From Cyanophora paradoxa (lineage: Eukaryota; Glaucocystophyceae; Cyanophorales; Cyanophoraceae), in the NCBI GenBank assembly GCA_004431415.1, contig QPMI01000182.1:62001-126000 (forward strand): 64,000 nucleotides of DNA, given 5' to 3'. Both the position numbers and the translations under genes were made by a program. Of the stretch, positions 52,123 to 63,500 are shown in pieces. Under the pieces are notes generated by a model. The model saw nothing but the letters and a program-made list of their open reading frames with translations, did no database searches and was not told where the DNA came from. The stretch's first letter is position 1; each line of letters opens with the position of its first letter.

Positions 52123-55100
52123 ATGGATTTTGAGGCCGCGTTGTCGATAGCAGAGCGAGCGCTCCCGTCCCTCGAGGCCGGCGGCGCGCGAGCCGTCGAG
52201 ATCCGGGACAGCGTCGCCGCGCAGCTGCAGCACGCGAAGCTCGCACTCGCCGTCCTCGACCGCTTTGACAAGGCGACGGACCTACTGCACGGCTCCCAGT
52301 CCACAGCGAAACGGATCCGAAATGATGCATACGATGTGCGTGTTCATATGTGTGTGTATATATACCGCCGGCGCGGGCGCGGCATGTCTATCACTGTACA
52401 TGTAAATCTTATATATGCATTGCGTCATATATGCATGTGAAGCTCCTCGGCATCGCACGGCGGTTGGCGCACGTGGAGCGTCGCATGTGCGGCCTCCGGG
52501 CGCTCTGCTCGGCGGATGTCAAGGCACAGGACGCCTTCGCGGCCGCCGTCGCCCCGCTTGCTTCGGTGCGTACGTATGATATCCGGGCCGATTGCGATGC
52601 GCTAGCTACAGCCTGGCAGCCCGGCGGGGTCCCGGGGCCCTGTACATGTTATATACTATGATATGATTGCATTTACGTACCGTATACTAATCAGGCCCGC
52701 GATATCACAGTGTTGCCGTCACTGACTCCGTGGCACGCGCCGCGGCGCGCACTTGCGCAGCGGGTGCGAGACGCGGCCGACCGCGAACTCAAAGCGCTGG
52801 AGGCCGTTGCGAGCAAGATCGAAGCCAAAGGCCTAGGGGACGCGTACGGCTATGGATTGCGCAAATCAGGTGCACGTGCCTTCAAGTTCCTTCTCAAGCT
52901 TCATGGAGAACTGCAACTGGTGTGCCCGCGGCCGCTTCTTAACTTGTAATTTAGATATTTCTACTAGATAATACATGCATATGTTTGGGCCGTTACAGTC
53001 GCTTTGAATTCGTGCGTACGCAGCTCAATCGTGAGATGCGCAGATTCTCGAGGTGGAAGCAATCGAGGATATGTACAAGAAGAAGTGGCTCGTTTTTGGC
53101 GAGGACAAGAAAGCGAAGATGCAGAAGTTCAAGGCGCGTTCCGCGCATGCTCGTGATCAACTGCAATTGTATTCAATGATTGAACTAATCGGACGCATAT
53201 GATCGGGTATACAGGACGCGTTCTTGCGCTACTGTGCTCTCTCTGCTACTACTCTGGTCTCATCGTTTCTGAATAAGGCAACGGGAAGCATTGAGGACCT
53301 AGGCATCGAGGAGCAATCAGTCTTCCACGGAAAGTCTGAAGAAGAGGTGCGCTGATCAATATATAGATATACCTTAATTTAAATCTATCAGCTTGCATGA
53401 AAGCCTGCTCACGTGCGAAGCCGCAATCCTGCGTGTTCATGAGACCAGATCGAAGAGAAGGTCACGGTCCGTAATTATAACGTAGTAAAGCCTGCATGAT
53501 ATTACATTAGTCTGTTTTGTGAATCGTTGATCGCACACATTGCATGCGTGCAGACGGCCATTAGAGACGTACGGTCGAGGGCTCTCGAGGAGATCCGGCG
53601 CATGCGTTCCGACCTCGCCGCGAGGATCGACGCCGGCGAGTCCTTCACTCGCGTTGTTGAAGGAGAGGTGATCATCGGATCTGAATGACCCCGCGATTAC
53701 TTCCCTCGAGTTCCCAGCGATCAGGGCTTTAATCGGTCACGCGCAGAGGAAGAAGAAAGAGGAGCTCGAGGAGCAGAACCAGCAAGCAGTCGCTCAAATG
53801 AGGTCTGAGCAGGAGAAGATGGTGAAGGACGCGCACGTTCAGGCGACGATCCCCGAGCTGCATGGCGCCGTGCACGCCCTCTGGCAGCGCGTGCGCCTCG
53901 AGCCATTTGCCCAGCCGGATCAGGAGTTCCCCACCCTCCTTGAGAAAGTCCGAGGTTCGTCTCTATCGATATCTCGTTATCGATATCTCCACTCTCCCCC
54001 CTTTCCCGCGGGCAGCAAGACTCCCCACTTGACGAACCCGTCTAATTCGTGACTCGGTGCAGAGGCTTTGGACGCGCCCGAGAGGGAAGAGAGAAATGCC
54101 CTCAAGCGCCAGCGAGAGCAGGAGAAAGCAGAAAAGGACAACAGGCGTCACCTCGTGCGTGTACTGTATTGTATTGTATACGTACATATGTGTTTATATG
54201 TGCATACTAATACGTGCATCTGTTCCGATTCGCTGATCATGATCATGTGCGTTTCCGGTTGCGGATTGCTTTCAGTTTGGAGCGGCGGCTGGAGCACTGT
54301 CTTCAATTGTGTTTGGGGGTAGCTCCACGGTTCGGAGTGCTGTTTCAGCTGTTGTCCGAATCGGCTCATCTGCCGGGTACTACCTCAGCATTGGTGAGCC
54401 TTTTCACGCTTTGACGGGAGGGGGGGGGGGGGGGGGGGGGGGTGCCTTTTTCCAATTAATATTGCAAGTTTGGTTTCGCGTGGGGTCCCGATTTTGAATA
54501 CGCTCGATCGCGAGTGCAGCGGGTGCCGTGGTGGGACTTGGATTCGCGGCGAAGTTCGCGCACGAGACTCACTCAGCGAGTAAGGAGGCCGACGCGTACA
54601 TCGACCCCAGCAAGCCGATTGGGGTCCAAATTGCGGAGTGCTTCTTCAGAGCTCTGTTCCGCCCCGTTGGGCTCTTCCTGGGGGCTATGTCCACCGGGGT
54701 CGCGGTCCTCTTCGCGTGCGGCTGCGCCGGGCTCGCCGTCTTCTTCCACCTCGTGGGGAGCAGCGCGCCGGAGACGTCTCCGGCTGTTAAAGCGCTGAGC
54801 TTTGGCTTTATGTTTGCATGCGGTTTCGCAATCCCCCAAACGTTTATGGCCCCATCTCCGGATCCGGACACCAACGCCGTTCCAGAGAGCACGATTGCGA
54901 AACGCGCCATCGCAGAGAAACGAGTGCGCTCTCTCCTTATCGCATTTATATTCAAAATAACTCAAACTCGAAGACCACACGATGCAGCGGGTCTATATAT
55001 AACTACTTGCACTCATTTTCTCGGTTGTTTTTAATTTGCACATGTACACAGATTTCGATACTGGAACAAAAGGCGGAGGCCATGAAGAGCTCAGCAGAGG

Positions 55101-55261
55101 CGGACAGTCGTGAAGATGCTGTGTGTTCGGCCGACTTCGCTCCCGAGGCCTTGGCCGAGTCGAGCGCCGACGTCGGAGATCTCTTCCCCGCTTCCTCTTT
55201 CGATGCAGAGCTGCACACACAGTACACGGAGCTCCTTCGGCGCCTGGGCGTTCGCGTCTGA
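52123..55261 (+). CDS. Coiled-coil protein with Gly-rich hydrophobic C-terminal region, 12 exons
   Basis: Exons 52123-52335, 52443-52565, 52695-52919, 53044-53133, 53215-53346, 53449-53460, 53554-53667, 53747-53954, 54063-54154, 54276-54393, 54520-54923, 55052-55261; phases agree, 646 residues. The first 440 residues are charged helices (FEAALSIAERALPSLEAGG, LEEIRRMRSDLAARID, KKKEELEEQNQQAVAQMRS). Then comes a Gly/Ala/Ser segment (FGAAAGALSSIVFGGSS ... AGAVVGLGFAAKFA), two long hydrophobic stretches (VGLFLGAMSTGVAVLFACG; LSFGFMFACGFAIP) that could be membrane hairpins, and an acidic tail ending LLRRLGVRV. It could be a membrane-remodelling or organelle-contact protein; no family recognised. 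Intron 53134-53214 begins GC, exon 6 is only 12 bases, and intron 10 has a 23-base G run. Confidence 0.68.
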
Positions 55262-58150
55262 TTTCTTTCCGGATATCTATCGGATATGAGTCTTGCAAAT
55301 GAAATCTCAAGTCCATCTATTCATTAATTTCAATTTATTCCAGGTGCAGGAAGGGGGGGGAAGGGGGGGGGGGGGGGGAGGGATTGCGGGGGAGGGCGCG
55401 GAATGCCCAGATGCACATCTCGTCTCGTCCGTTGCTAAGCAGGCCGGGCTGATTGGCGCTGGTGCGGGGTGGGTGCGAAGCTCGTCGAGTCGGTCGCTCC
55501 CGTCCCGATCGCTTCGGGCTGACTGGAGGCACAGGCCTAGGATCCTCTCTTGCAATTGCGCCTGGCGGCGGCGCGCGTGCCAGCGGTGCGGGGCGGCGGG
55601 ATGGCTGTGCTGCACGGGCGCTCTGTCGCAGGAGTCGCTTCCGGGCGCCGCCCCGCAGAGCGCGCTCCGTTCCGATGCAATGCGAGCCGCCCCGCTCCTC
55701 TGCGGCACGTGCGCGCCGCGCGCGATCGAGCGCATCCAATCGATTTCGCAGGTCACTTGCAGATCCTTTCTTTGCAGAAAGCTATCTTGTCGGGGCGGCA
55801 CGGGTGCGCTCTGCTCGCGGCGTGGCGGTGCGCAGTTCTGACGGGACCCCCAGCAGTTTTCCAGGTGTACCCCTCCGCCGCGGGCCAATCATGCGGAGCG
55901 GACGTCATCGCAGGATCCGGACTCACGGCGTCGCGCCCTTTCGAACGATGTCCGGCACGCCCGGCCGTGTACCCCCCTTCAGCGACCCCGCGATATGGCG
56001 GTCGTTTGAAAGCTGGCGATCGCGACGGGCTCTGCGCGAATCTGACATCGCGGCAGCACGGCGCGGCACCGCTCCGCCCTTGATTGAGAGGAAAAGCTTT
56101 AGCCCGGCTGGAGTTTCTCGCTGTAACCCTCCCACCTCGGGGTGCCAGCGTAGTTTCTTTTATCCCCGCTACCCAATTGCAAATCGAACCTGAAAGGCGC
56201 CCTCACAGCTCGGCGACCCGAGGGCTCGCCGCTGACTACTGCTGCCTCGGCCTTTCGTGCCCTCGCCGCGGCCACGAGGCCCGAGGAACTTTAGGGCGGC
56301 GCCCTGCTCGGAGCTCCCGCGCCTAGCTATAGGCATCCTCGCCCCCCCCCCCCCCCCCCCCCTCCCCCCTCTCCCTCCACCGCGGGCCTCCCGGCCCGCG
56401 CCTCATGATCAGCCGCGGGCGCCCCGGCGCACACTCTGTGCGCACCCGTCGCACGTCGCCCCCCGCCCCGCCGCCCCTCGGAAACTGATCCCATCGCAGC
56501 CGACGCGGCGCCCGCCGTTTGCCTCCAGGAGGCGAGTGCGGCGAGAGCGCGTTGGTACCCCTCCGCTCTGGCTCGCAGCTCTTCACAAATAATTGCCGTG
56601 GTCTTCTGCGGACAATGCCTGCCCGCGCGGCGCTCCCTGCCACTGAGCTCCCGCCGTGCAGCGCGTCATGGCTGAGAGGGCGACGCAAGCAAACGCAAAC
56701 GCAAGCAGGCGTCCGCGGCCAGCTCACTGCGGCGCTGCTGAAGAAGAACGACGAGGGAGAACGGCAAGCTTTCCTTCTTTTGCTAAGCTTTGCTACGTCT
56801 TTCTAGCCTGATACGTCCTTCCTCAGGTGATCCTGGCCTGCGCGGGCCTGGCCAGAAGGGCACCGGCAATCCGCGGCGCCCCGCCCGACCCAATCCGCGC
56901 TCAGGTACAGCTAGCGCTCCGACCGCACACAATTTGGAAAGCCAAGCTGTACGTACCGCGCGCGAGCCGCTGGCCCCGGCGCGCCTCGGGCGCCGCTGCC
57001 AAGTCCGACGGCCTCTTGCGAGCCGCCGTGCCTTCCGAGCCGCTGTGCCGGCGTGCGCCTCGCAGCCGCCGCGGCTCGCGCCTGGAGCACTTCTCATGCG
57101 TCCGGGCAGGCGGCAGGGCGCGCGGGAGGGGCTGGAGCGCGCCAGCGGGCGGACGGTCCAGCGGTTCGGGGAGGCACAGAGACGGCGCGGGCTTGTCCGG
57201 CCCCGCGCGATTGCAGCGGACTCTTCTCTTGCCCTTTTCGCTAGCAAGTGTGCTCTGGACCCGCGCCGCCACCTCAGGGCCGTCTAGATCTCCCGCCCCT
57301 CTCACACCCCGGCCGAACAGTACTTTCAATGTACCCATCCGCCACGGCGCCGCCAGGTCCCATCGAGCGCACCACTGGAGTCCCCTTCTCATTCCCGATC
57401 GAACCGTGTGCGGCACGCAGTGGGGGTGCGTCCGAAGTACCCGTACCCCCCCTACCCCCTCCGGACCCGACCTTCGCCCCAGGACCCCGTTGAACTTTTG
57501 CCCGCCCCTCTCGAGCGCGGCGGATCCGATGGTGCGCGCCTCGCCGCCCGTAGCTGCAGCCCCGAGGCGCTGGAACCGAGGCCTGCCCTCCGAGCATGTA
57601 CCCCGGCGCCCCCGGGGCCCGCCTTGCGGCCGGAGGCGAACGCGGCGGAGGCCCCTCGCCGCGCCGCGGTCGGACGGTGCGAGCGCCCTCGCGCCCCGCC
57701 ACTCGCGCGCGCCGCCCTCTGAAGCGGGCTTCCAGAGGGCTCGGAACCGTCGCAGCTGGGCGAGGAAGTCTGGACGAGACGCGTGCAGACCGCGGAGCCC
57801 CTCTCCCCTGCGTGCGAGACGCGAGACGCGTGCAGACCGCTTCAGCGGGCCAATCCACCGGCGGCGGTCCTTGCCCCCTGTCCTCCCGCCCTATCCCGGC
57901 CGCCGGCCGCCTCAAGCGCCGCCGCCCCCCAAGCCTCCCTCCATCTTTCCCCGGGGCCCTCCATGGCCATCGGCGCCTTCCTCTTCGCTTGGGATCGACG
58001 TTGCCCGCGCCTCAGCGGCACCCGCCCGCGCCTCCGACGTTGCGGCCCGCGCCTCCGCCTCTCCAGCCCGCGCCTCTGCAGCCACCGCTTGCGCCTCGGC
58101 CGCCTCGGCCCGCGATCGCAGCGCCGCCAGTTGCTCCGCCCCCTGCGCCG

Positions 58151-58152
<2 letters not shown>
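55262..58152. other. No firm gene; second copy of segmental duplication
   Basis: Contains a G run (55364-55378) and a 21-base C run (56342-56362). It also has copy B of the duplication (56958-57800). On the minus strand near 58140-57985 is an Ala/Glu heptad stretch (LAALRSRAEAAEAQAVAAEA) that may be a coiled-coil exon. The stretch 55450-56820 holds open GC-rich frames on both strands without family or splice support. Confidence 0.4.
56958..57800. repeat. Segmental duplication, copy B
   Basis: Direct-orientation partner of 48540-49468, with several internal deletions. The best-conserved part is 57240-57590. Confidence 0.8.

Positions 58153-58233
<81 letters not shown>
58153..58233. repeat. 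(AT)n microsatellite
   Basis: An uninterrupted alternating AT run of about 81 bp. Confidence 0.98.
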
Positions 58234-58235
<2 letters not shown>

Positions 58236-58267
58236 AGACACCCGCTCACGCGGGGAAGGCCCCCCCC

Positions 58268-58630
58268 TATGGTTGCACATTATGTTACTCGCGAGAGTGT
58301 CGACAGAATCTCGCGAGAATTCCTTCGACCCTTGGTCGCAGGAATTCTCGCGAGACTCCTGCGTCCGAATCCGGCGACCCTTGGTCGCAGGAATTCTCGC
58401 GAGACTCCTGCGTCCGAATCCGGCGACCCTTGGTCGCAGGAATTCTCGCGAGACTCCTGCGTCCGAATCCGGCGACCCTTGGTCGCAGGAATTCTCGCGA
58501 GATTCCTGCGTCCGAATCCGGAGACCCTTGGTCGCCAGAATTCTCGCGAGAATCCGTCGACGGATTCCGGCGACCCTTGGTCGCAGGAATCTTGCGAGAA
58601 TTCTCGCGAGAAACATAATGTGCAACCATA
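58268..58630. repeat. Inverted-repeat element with internal 49-bp tandem repeats
   Basis: Ends TATGGTTGCACATTATGTT and AACATAATGTGCAACCATA are perfect inverse complements (58268-58286 and 58612-58630). Inside are about five copies of a 49-bp unit containing the palindrome TCTCGCGAGA and GACCCTTGGTCGCAGGAATT. Units near the right end are the most changed. No coding sequence is supported. It fits a small non-autonomous transposon whose interior has expanded. Confidence 0.8.
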
Positions 58631-58900
58631 CCCCCCCCCTCCCCTCCTCCCTCCGTCCCCCGTCCCCCGTACCCGTCCCCCGAGCCCTGTCCTGTCCTAT
58701 CATAGTCATACTTATATAAATTTTGATATGACTTAATATATTATTTAGCTGCGCATGCATGCACTGCGCCATACTAGGCTTCCCGCTCTTCCCAATAACG
58801 TAGATGTAGATCTTTTCGCCCAGCTTAAGCTTTAATTTAAGCAGATCGCTCTTGATATGTGACCATCGATATCGAAATCACTGCTCATATGGCGTGGAAA

Positions 58901-61900
58901 TCAGTCGTAGCTCCGATCCAATGGATATGTAGTATTCGAAGAGTCGACTGGAACCGGGTGTCTGTGCACGTGGTAGAATATATGTGAGTATATATATACG
59001 TGTACGCATGATATATGTAGCCATGTGTACCGTGGAGGCATGTGACAGATCTTGGGACCTAGATATCGATGGTCGAATTCGTGAGCATGCTCGGCCTGTG
59101 GTGATGTCGATGAAGATCTTTCCGATGTAAGCTGATCCTGCGCTGCTGCTGTCCGCTCTTTGAGCTTCTTGAGTCGCCGGCGAGCTGCAGCAGTCCGAAT
59201 GTGACTCTGGACATCAACATGACCGTCTGTGTACCATCTTCGCAACGGTCCGCCTTGGCGAAAAGCTGAACATTCAGAGCAGAAGCAAAAAATATCGGAG
59301 GGGCCGTCTTTGTGGTTCTGGAGGGGAACGGGCACTCGACCAAGCCAGAAATGCGGTCCGTATTCGTGGTCCTGAGATCCAATGTCGTGTGGTGGTCGGC
59401 CACGTGCATTGGTGCCATGAAGCGGAAGTCCTCCGGATCGACATGCTGGTGCAAACAACAGATGACGCATTGAATGGTGCAGCGCAGTTCCAGTGAGCTG
59501 TATGGCATGGGCGCCATTAGACTTTAGGATCGAGACAATTTCGTTGTCTGAGACACGAATGTCGACAGCAAGTCCATTAATTGTAATGACATGTCCAGGC
59601 GTCGGCCAGCTCTTCTGGAGAGACAATAACTCAGACATGGAGCTCTGTGGACCGTGGTCGACGCCAAGAGAATTATTGTACTGCGATGGTCGAATCACAA
59701 CTGCTCTTGAAAAATCTTGCAGGCTGTCAAGAACTGAGTAGAATTCAGCTGGGGTCCAAAAATGGAGCACATGGTGACGGATTTCATATTTTGACTGATC
59801 CTGCTTCGAAACAATCCAAGTAGCTGTGTATGGCTCTATCTCCGACGAAGTAGGCGCATAGTATCCGTGTTCCAGCACAAAGACGCCACCATCGAAATAA
59901 GTTCCAACGAGTCTACGCAAAACAGTGAGCTTTCCAGCACTTGTCACAGTAGCCCAGATTGCGCTGGATGTTTCCTGGGCTGCTGCTTTCTCGGTCTGAA
60001 AACGGGAGACATCCCGCAGAGCATTCTCAACTACTGCATCAATCGTCCCTACGCCGGATATCGATCCGGAGATGCAGAAGTTAACGGAAATGAATTATAT
60101 AGATCAGATAATTGCATGCACCACTGGTCATGTGCTTGAGGGCTTTGTAATGTGGGAGCATGACAGTTGCATCCTGAACAATGTAGTAGCCGCCAAAGCA
60201 AACACCATGAAGCGTTTGTGATTGGATCGGGCGCAGATGTAGCAGTTGAGAAAAGTTCTCAGTGACATGCAGTTCGGTGTTTGCGCCAGACGTACGAGTG
60301 TGTTTCAACCATGACATTGCGCCCGCGACAAGCAGAATAATCGAGTCTGCAGTCGATTCCTGTGCAGTGACACGGTAGATTATGACATCGAGCTCATCGA
60401 GCGCACAAACATCATTGGCTCGTGCTGTGAAGAACTCGTCAATTGCCTGCGCATCCAAAAGACAATGCATATGAGTTCACATGGTGCTTATAATTATAAT
60501 TATGTATATACATAAACAGATTGAATGGCAAACATTTTGAGTGCACAAAATGACGTTGTCGTGCAGATGCGCTCGTGGGCAAGGCTGGGTGCATGGCACA
60601 GTGTTGGAGATGCGTGTGTAGATGCTGTCGCTGCGATACATGAGGCCCATGCATTCGGGATATCGCTGAAAGATATCGTAGTATTTCTGGACAATATAAT
60701 CGAAGTGTGCTGAATTTTTAGGGCAGGATGTTTGAAGGCCAACGAGCGGGGCCTGAAATGCTGGCAAGAAAAAAGGAGATTGATTTCCATAAATATCTGG
60801 GAAGAGTGCTCTCCGTCCAGGCGGTAAACGAAGAGGCTTCGTCGATCTGGATCTGGCGACCTCGGAATTGAGTGGCAATCCAGTCGCGATTGCAACACTA
60901 GTGTCGTCGGTGATGAATTGATCTAATCGGTCGATGTTATCATCCCATGCGCGTCGAAAGGCTTGCCCTGAATGGCAAATAGCCGTCAAAATATCAGGAT
61001 TCAATTGTTAATGAAAGGAGGCAATTATAATATTAATGTTAATTAGACATACCCACAGTGCCCGGAGTCAATTCTTCTGAATTAAAGACCGCTGCAAGTC
61101 GATCGTCATGGATTGATCAGATGATTGCATGCCACATGCTCACCATGCGCTATTCGTGCCCGAGATCTTTGCTGGCGTAGCGCAGGGCTCGTTGGGACTG
61201 GAGTATGCATATGATGCTGTTCACGTGCATGCAACACATCCTCTAACAAATGGTCGGCATGTCCTGAGAAATTGTGGTCGCCAGTGATGCAAACATCTTG
61301 CATCATGCAAACTGCGAGACAAATCGCAGACCTTCCGTATGCACTAGCGCTTTGAATGGCGACTGTACTGACAGCAGGTGCCCGTATGGGGCATGGAAAG
61401 GAGCTGCCTGGTCGGGAGGGACCATTGGGGTCACGGTACCTGAGTCATGGTTTAGCAGGAGCTTATGTAGGCCACTGGAAGCTCGAGCTCAAGCGCGCTA
61501 GCTCACTTTGATTGACTGGAGAATGTGTCGGCCATGAAAATTTCGGTGATTTGCTTGCGATTGGAATTGCATCTTCGTTGATGCTGTGCTCGACACGTCG
61601 ACCAGTCTTTCTAGTTTCTGAGCTGGAGCTCGCGATCGAGTGCGATCGGGAGGCTGGAACGGGAGTGAGGATGATTTCCTGGGCCGAATTTGGGATGCGC
61701 GTATTCCACAGTTTGCGCGCCCGCTCTAGATATATATGCACGAACACTCGATCAGTTTGAGCATCAGCGTGAATGTTGCATGCACTCTGTAATTGCTTAC
61801 GGCGGCATCGATATCTCTGAATGGACTTGAATTCGAAAGACGTCGACGGCGGGTGCACACCGGCACCACGCACAGGAACGAGGGCCGGTGGGTGCACTTC

Positions 61901-62100
61901 TGGATCTTCGGGCCGTGAAGCGTCCGGCGCTGCGCGCGGTCGCGAGAAGCCCTTCGAAATCGGTTTCCGCCAGACGCTTGGCATGCATACCATGCATATG
62001 CATATGGTCAAAATCGATGCAAGAATTTCGAATTCTGCGATGCACGCATCTGACATGATTCCGCGCGCGCGACATGATTCCCTCGCCCGAGCGTAGGCGC
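58901..62100 (-). CDS. Multi-exon protein of unknown family with Cys/His cluster
   Basis: Joined with matching phases: an exon ending about 61020 (VFNSEELTPGTV), an exon about 60980-60607 (FRRAWDDNIDRLDQFITDD ... SDSIYTRISNT), 60446-60122 (IDEFFTARANDVCALDELD ... LKHMTSG) and 60048-58901 (TIDAVVENALRDVSRFQTEK; VGTYFDGGVFVLEHGYYAP; WLGRVPVPLQNHKDG). Earlier exons probably lie at 61300-61450 (MVPPDQAAPFHAPYGHLL) and 61500-61950 (AQEIILTPVPAS). The last exon has FCFCSECSAF followed by H residues in YTDGHVDVQSHI, a possible zinc site, then a basic helix. The end at 58901 is only the first stop and may be too far left. Base composition is clearly less GC-rich than most of the window. Confidence 0.6.
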
Positions 62101-62213
62101 AGCGCACCAGCAATCGCATACATACATGTCGGCGCAGCGGCCCTGGCCGTAAGGTAGCTAATATCGCACGGCGCAGCTGCAGCGCGTGCGTGCGACGTCG
62201 ATGTCGACCTGCT

Positions 62214-62496
62214 TGTCGGATAGGAGGATTCCCACCCGATTGGGCGCCCGCGCGGTCCAGCGCGGGGCCGGCTCCCTGTGCTGGAGCAGCTGTAGATGCA
62301 GGCTGGTGTATTCTCTGTGTACCCGGAAGACTACTGACACTGTACCCCTAGGATAGGTAGAGGCAGGCCAGCGTAGGCTACCGCGAGGTAAACCTACAGG
62401 AAGAGAGACTATGCTAAGGCACCGTAGACTGCGTCAGGCACCAACTAGCTCTAGTCACTAAGTCACCGCAAGGCCAGGGAATCGAGCCATGCGACA
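62214..62496 (-). repeat. LTR of a third gypsy-like element
   Basis: 283 bp. On the minus strand it begins TGTCGCATGG and ends ATCCGACA, after a GAAGAGGAGT purine tract (62497-62506). Both ends resemble the LTR at 2878-3133, including GGTGGGAATCCTC near the end, so it belongs to the left element's lineage. Confidence 0.75.
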
Positions 62497-63500
62497 ACTC
62501 CTCTTCCGCTGACGTCGCGTCCGCGCGACGTAGCCAGTCAAACCGTGACTCGGGTCGGCATAACCGCAAGAGAGCGTCCCCAACACCGCCAATGGGTGCG
62601 CCGCTCGAGGGCACCGACAGGCCCCAAGACGAGGAACCTGAGCCACAGCCCGGGGGCAGGAATGCAGACAGCTGCAGGCCAGGGAGAAGGCCAGGTAGAT
62701 CCCGTCCAGGTCGATCCCGTCCAGGTCGTCCAGGTCGTGTGCAAGGCAAGGCAGGGTGAGGATGAGCATGCATATGCGTGCGTGCGTGCGATAAGCTCGG
62801 AAAGGGCAGAAAAGCATAAAAATCGCAGAAAGTGATACTGGCCCGAAACTCGCTCCGTACGGCGAGCACCGCAGGAGAGGGGCACGGATGGGAAGTTTCA
62901 CCGCCTCGGAAGAAAACAACGAGGAGGTATCCGGGCCACCCATCAGGCCCAACGAAAGAGCGGGGCACGATAGAGTGAGCCGCCGACTACACGCCTTTCT
63001 GGGGCCGTGCACCAACGAAGCCCCACTCTACCACTCCTCTGAGCTCTAGGGCCCACGCTCCAGAAAAGGGAACGAAAGTCGTCAAGGAGCCAACACGCCA
63101 CCGACCCACACTTGGCCCGACAAGACAGCGCAAGTGTGATCGGCCGACGTCTCCGAGAGAGGACAAGGCTGAGGCAAAGCTGGCAAAGAAATCTGCCCCC
63201 GCACCACATCTCACCACGATCACAGCGTCGCCCTCGGCATCCCTCCTGGGATCCTCGGCGCCGACAGTAGGGGCGAAGTATGGGTTTTGTTCAGGATGGT
63301 TGGTAGAGGTTCGCCCGTACCTCCGAGTACTCCAGTCCTCCGTCTTGACTCGCAATTGTTGACTTGAGCCTCCGATCTCGATCGCGATCCAAGGGCGGCC
63401 AGTTGTCGAGCGGCGACCGTACGCGTGGCCACGGGTGCACGCTCAGACGGCCGACCCTTGAGCCGCGCGGCGGTTAAGGGTAGCAACGTCAACGCTTCAA
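62497..63500 (-). pseudogene. 3' fragment of a gypsy-like element
   Basis: The minus strand next to the LTR matches the 3' region of the left element. About 63240-63480 retains the end of an integrase frame (EQNPYFAPTVGAEDPRRDAEG versus EQNPPLAPDVDAEGP in the left copy). The integrase core is not found farther right, so this copy is truncated or interrupted. Confidence 0.65.

Noticed and set aside
58341-58590. 49-bp direct repeats resembling a CRISPR array
   Set aside because: There are no unique spacers: the whole 49-bp period repeats, and it lies inside an inverted-repeat element of a eukaryotic genome.
57596-58736. Plus-strand frames crossing the AT microsatellite (Tyr/Ile repeats)
   Set aside because: The long runs are translations of simple repeat DNA and of the 49-bp units, with no coding evidence.
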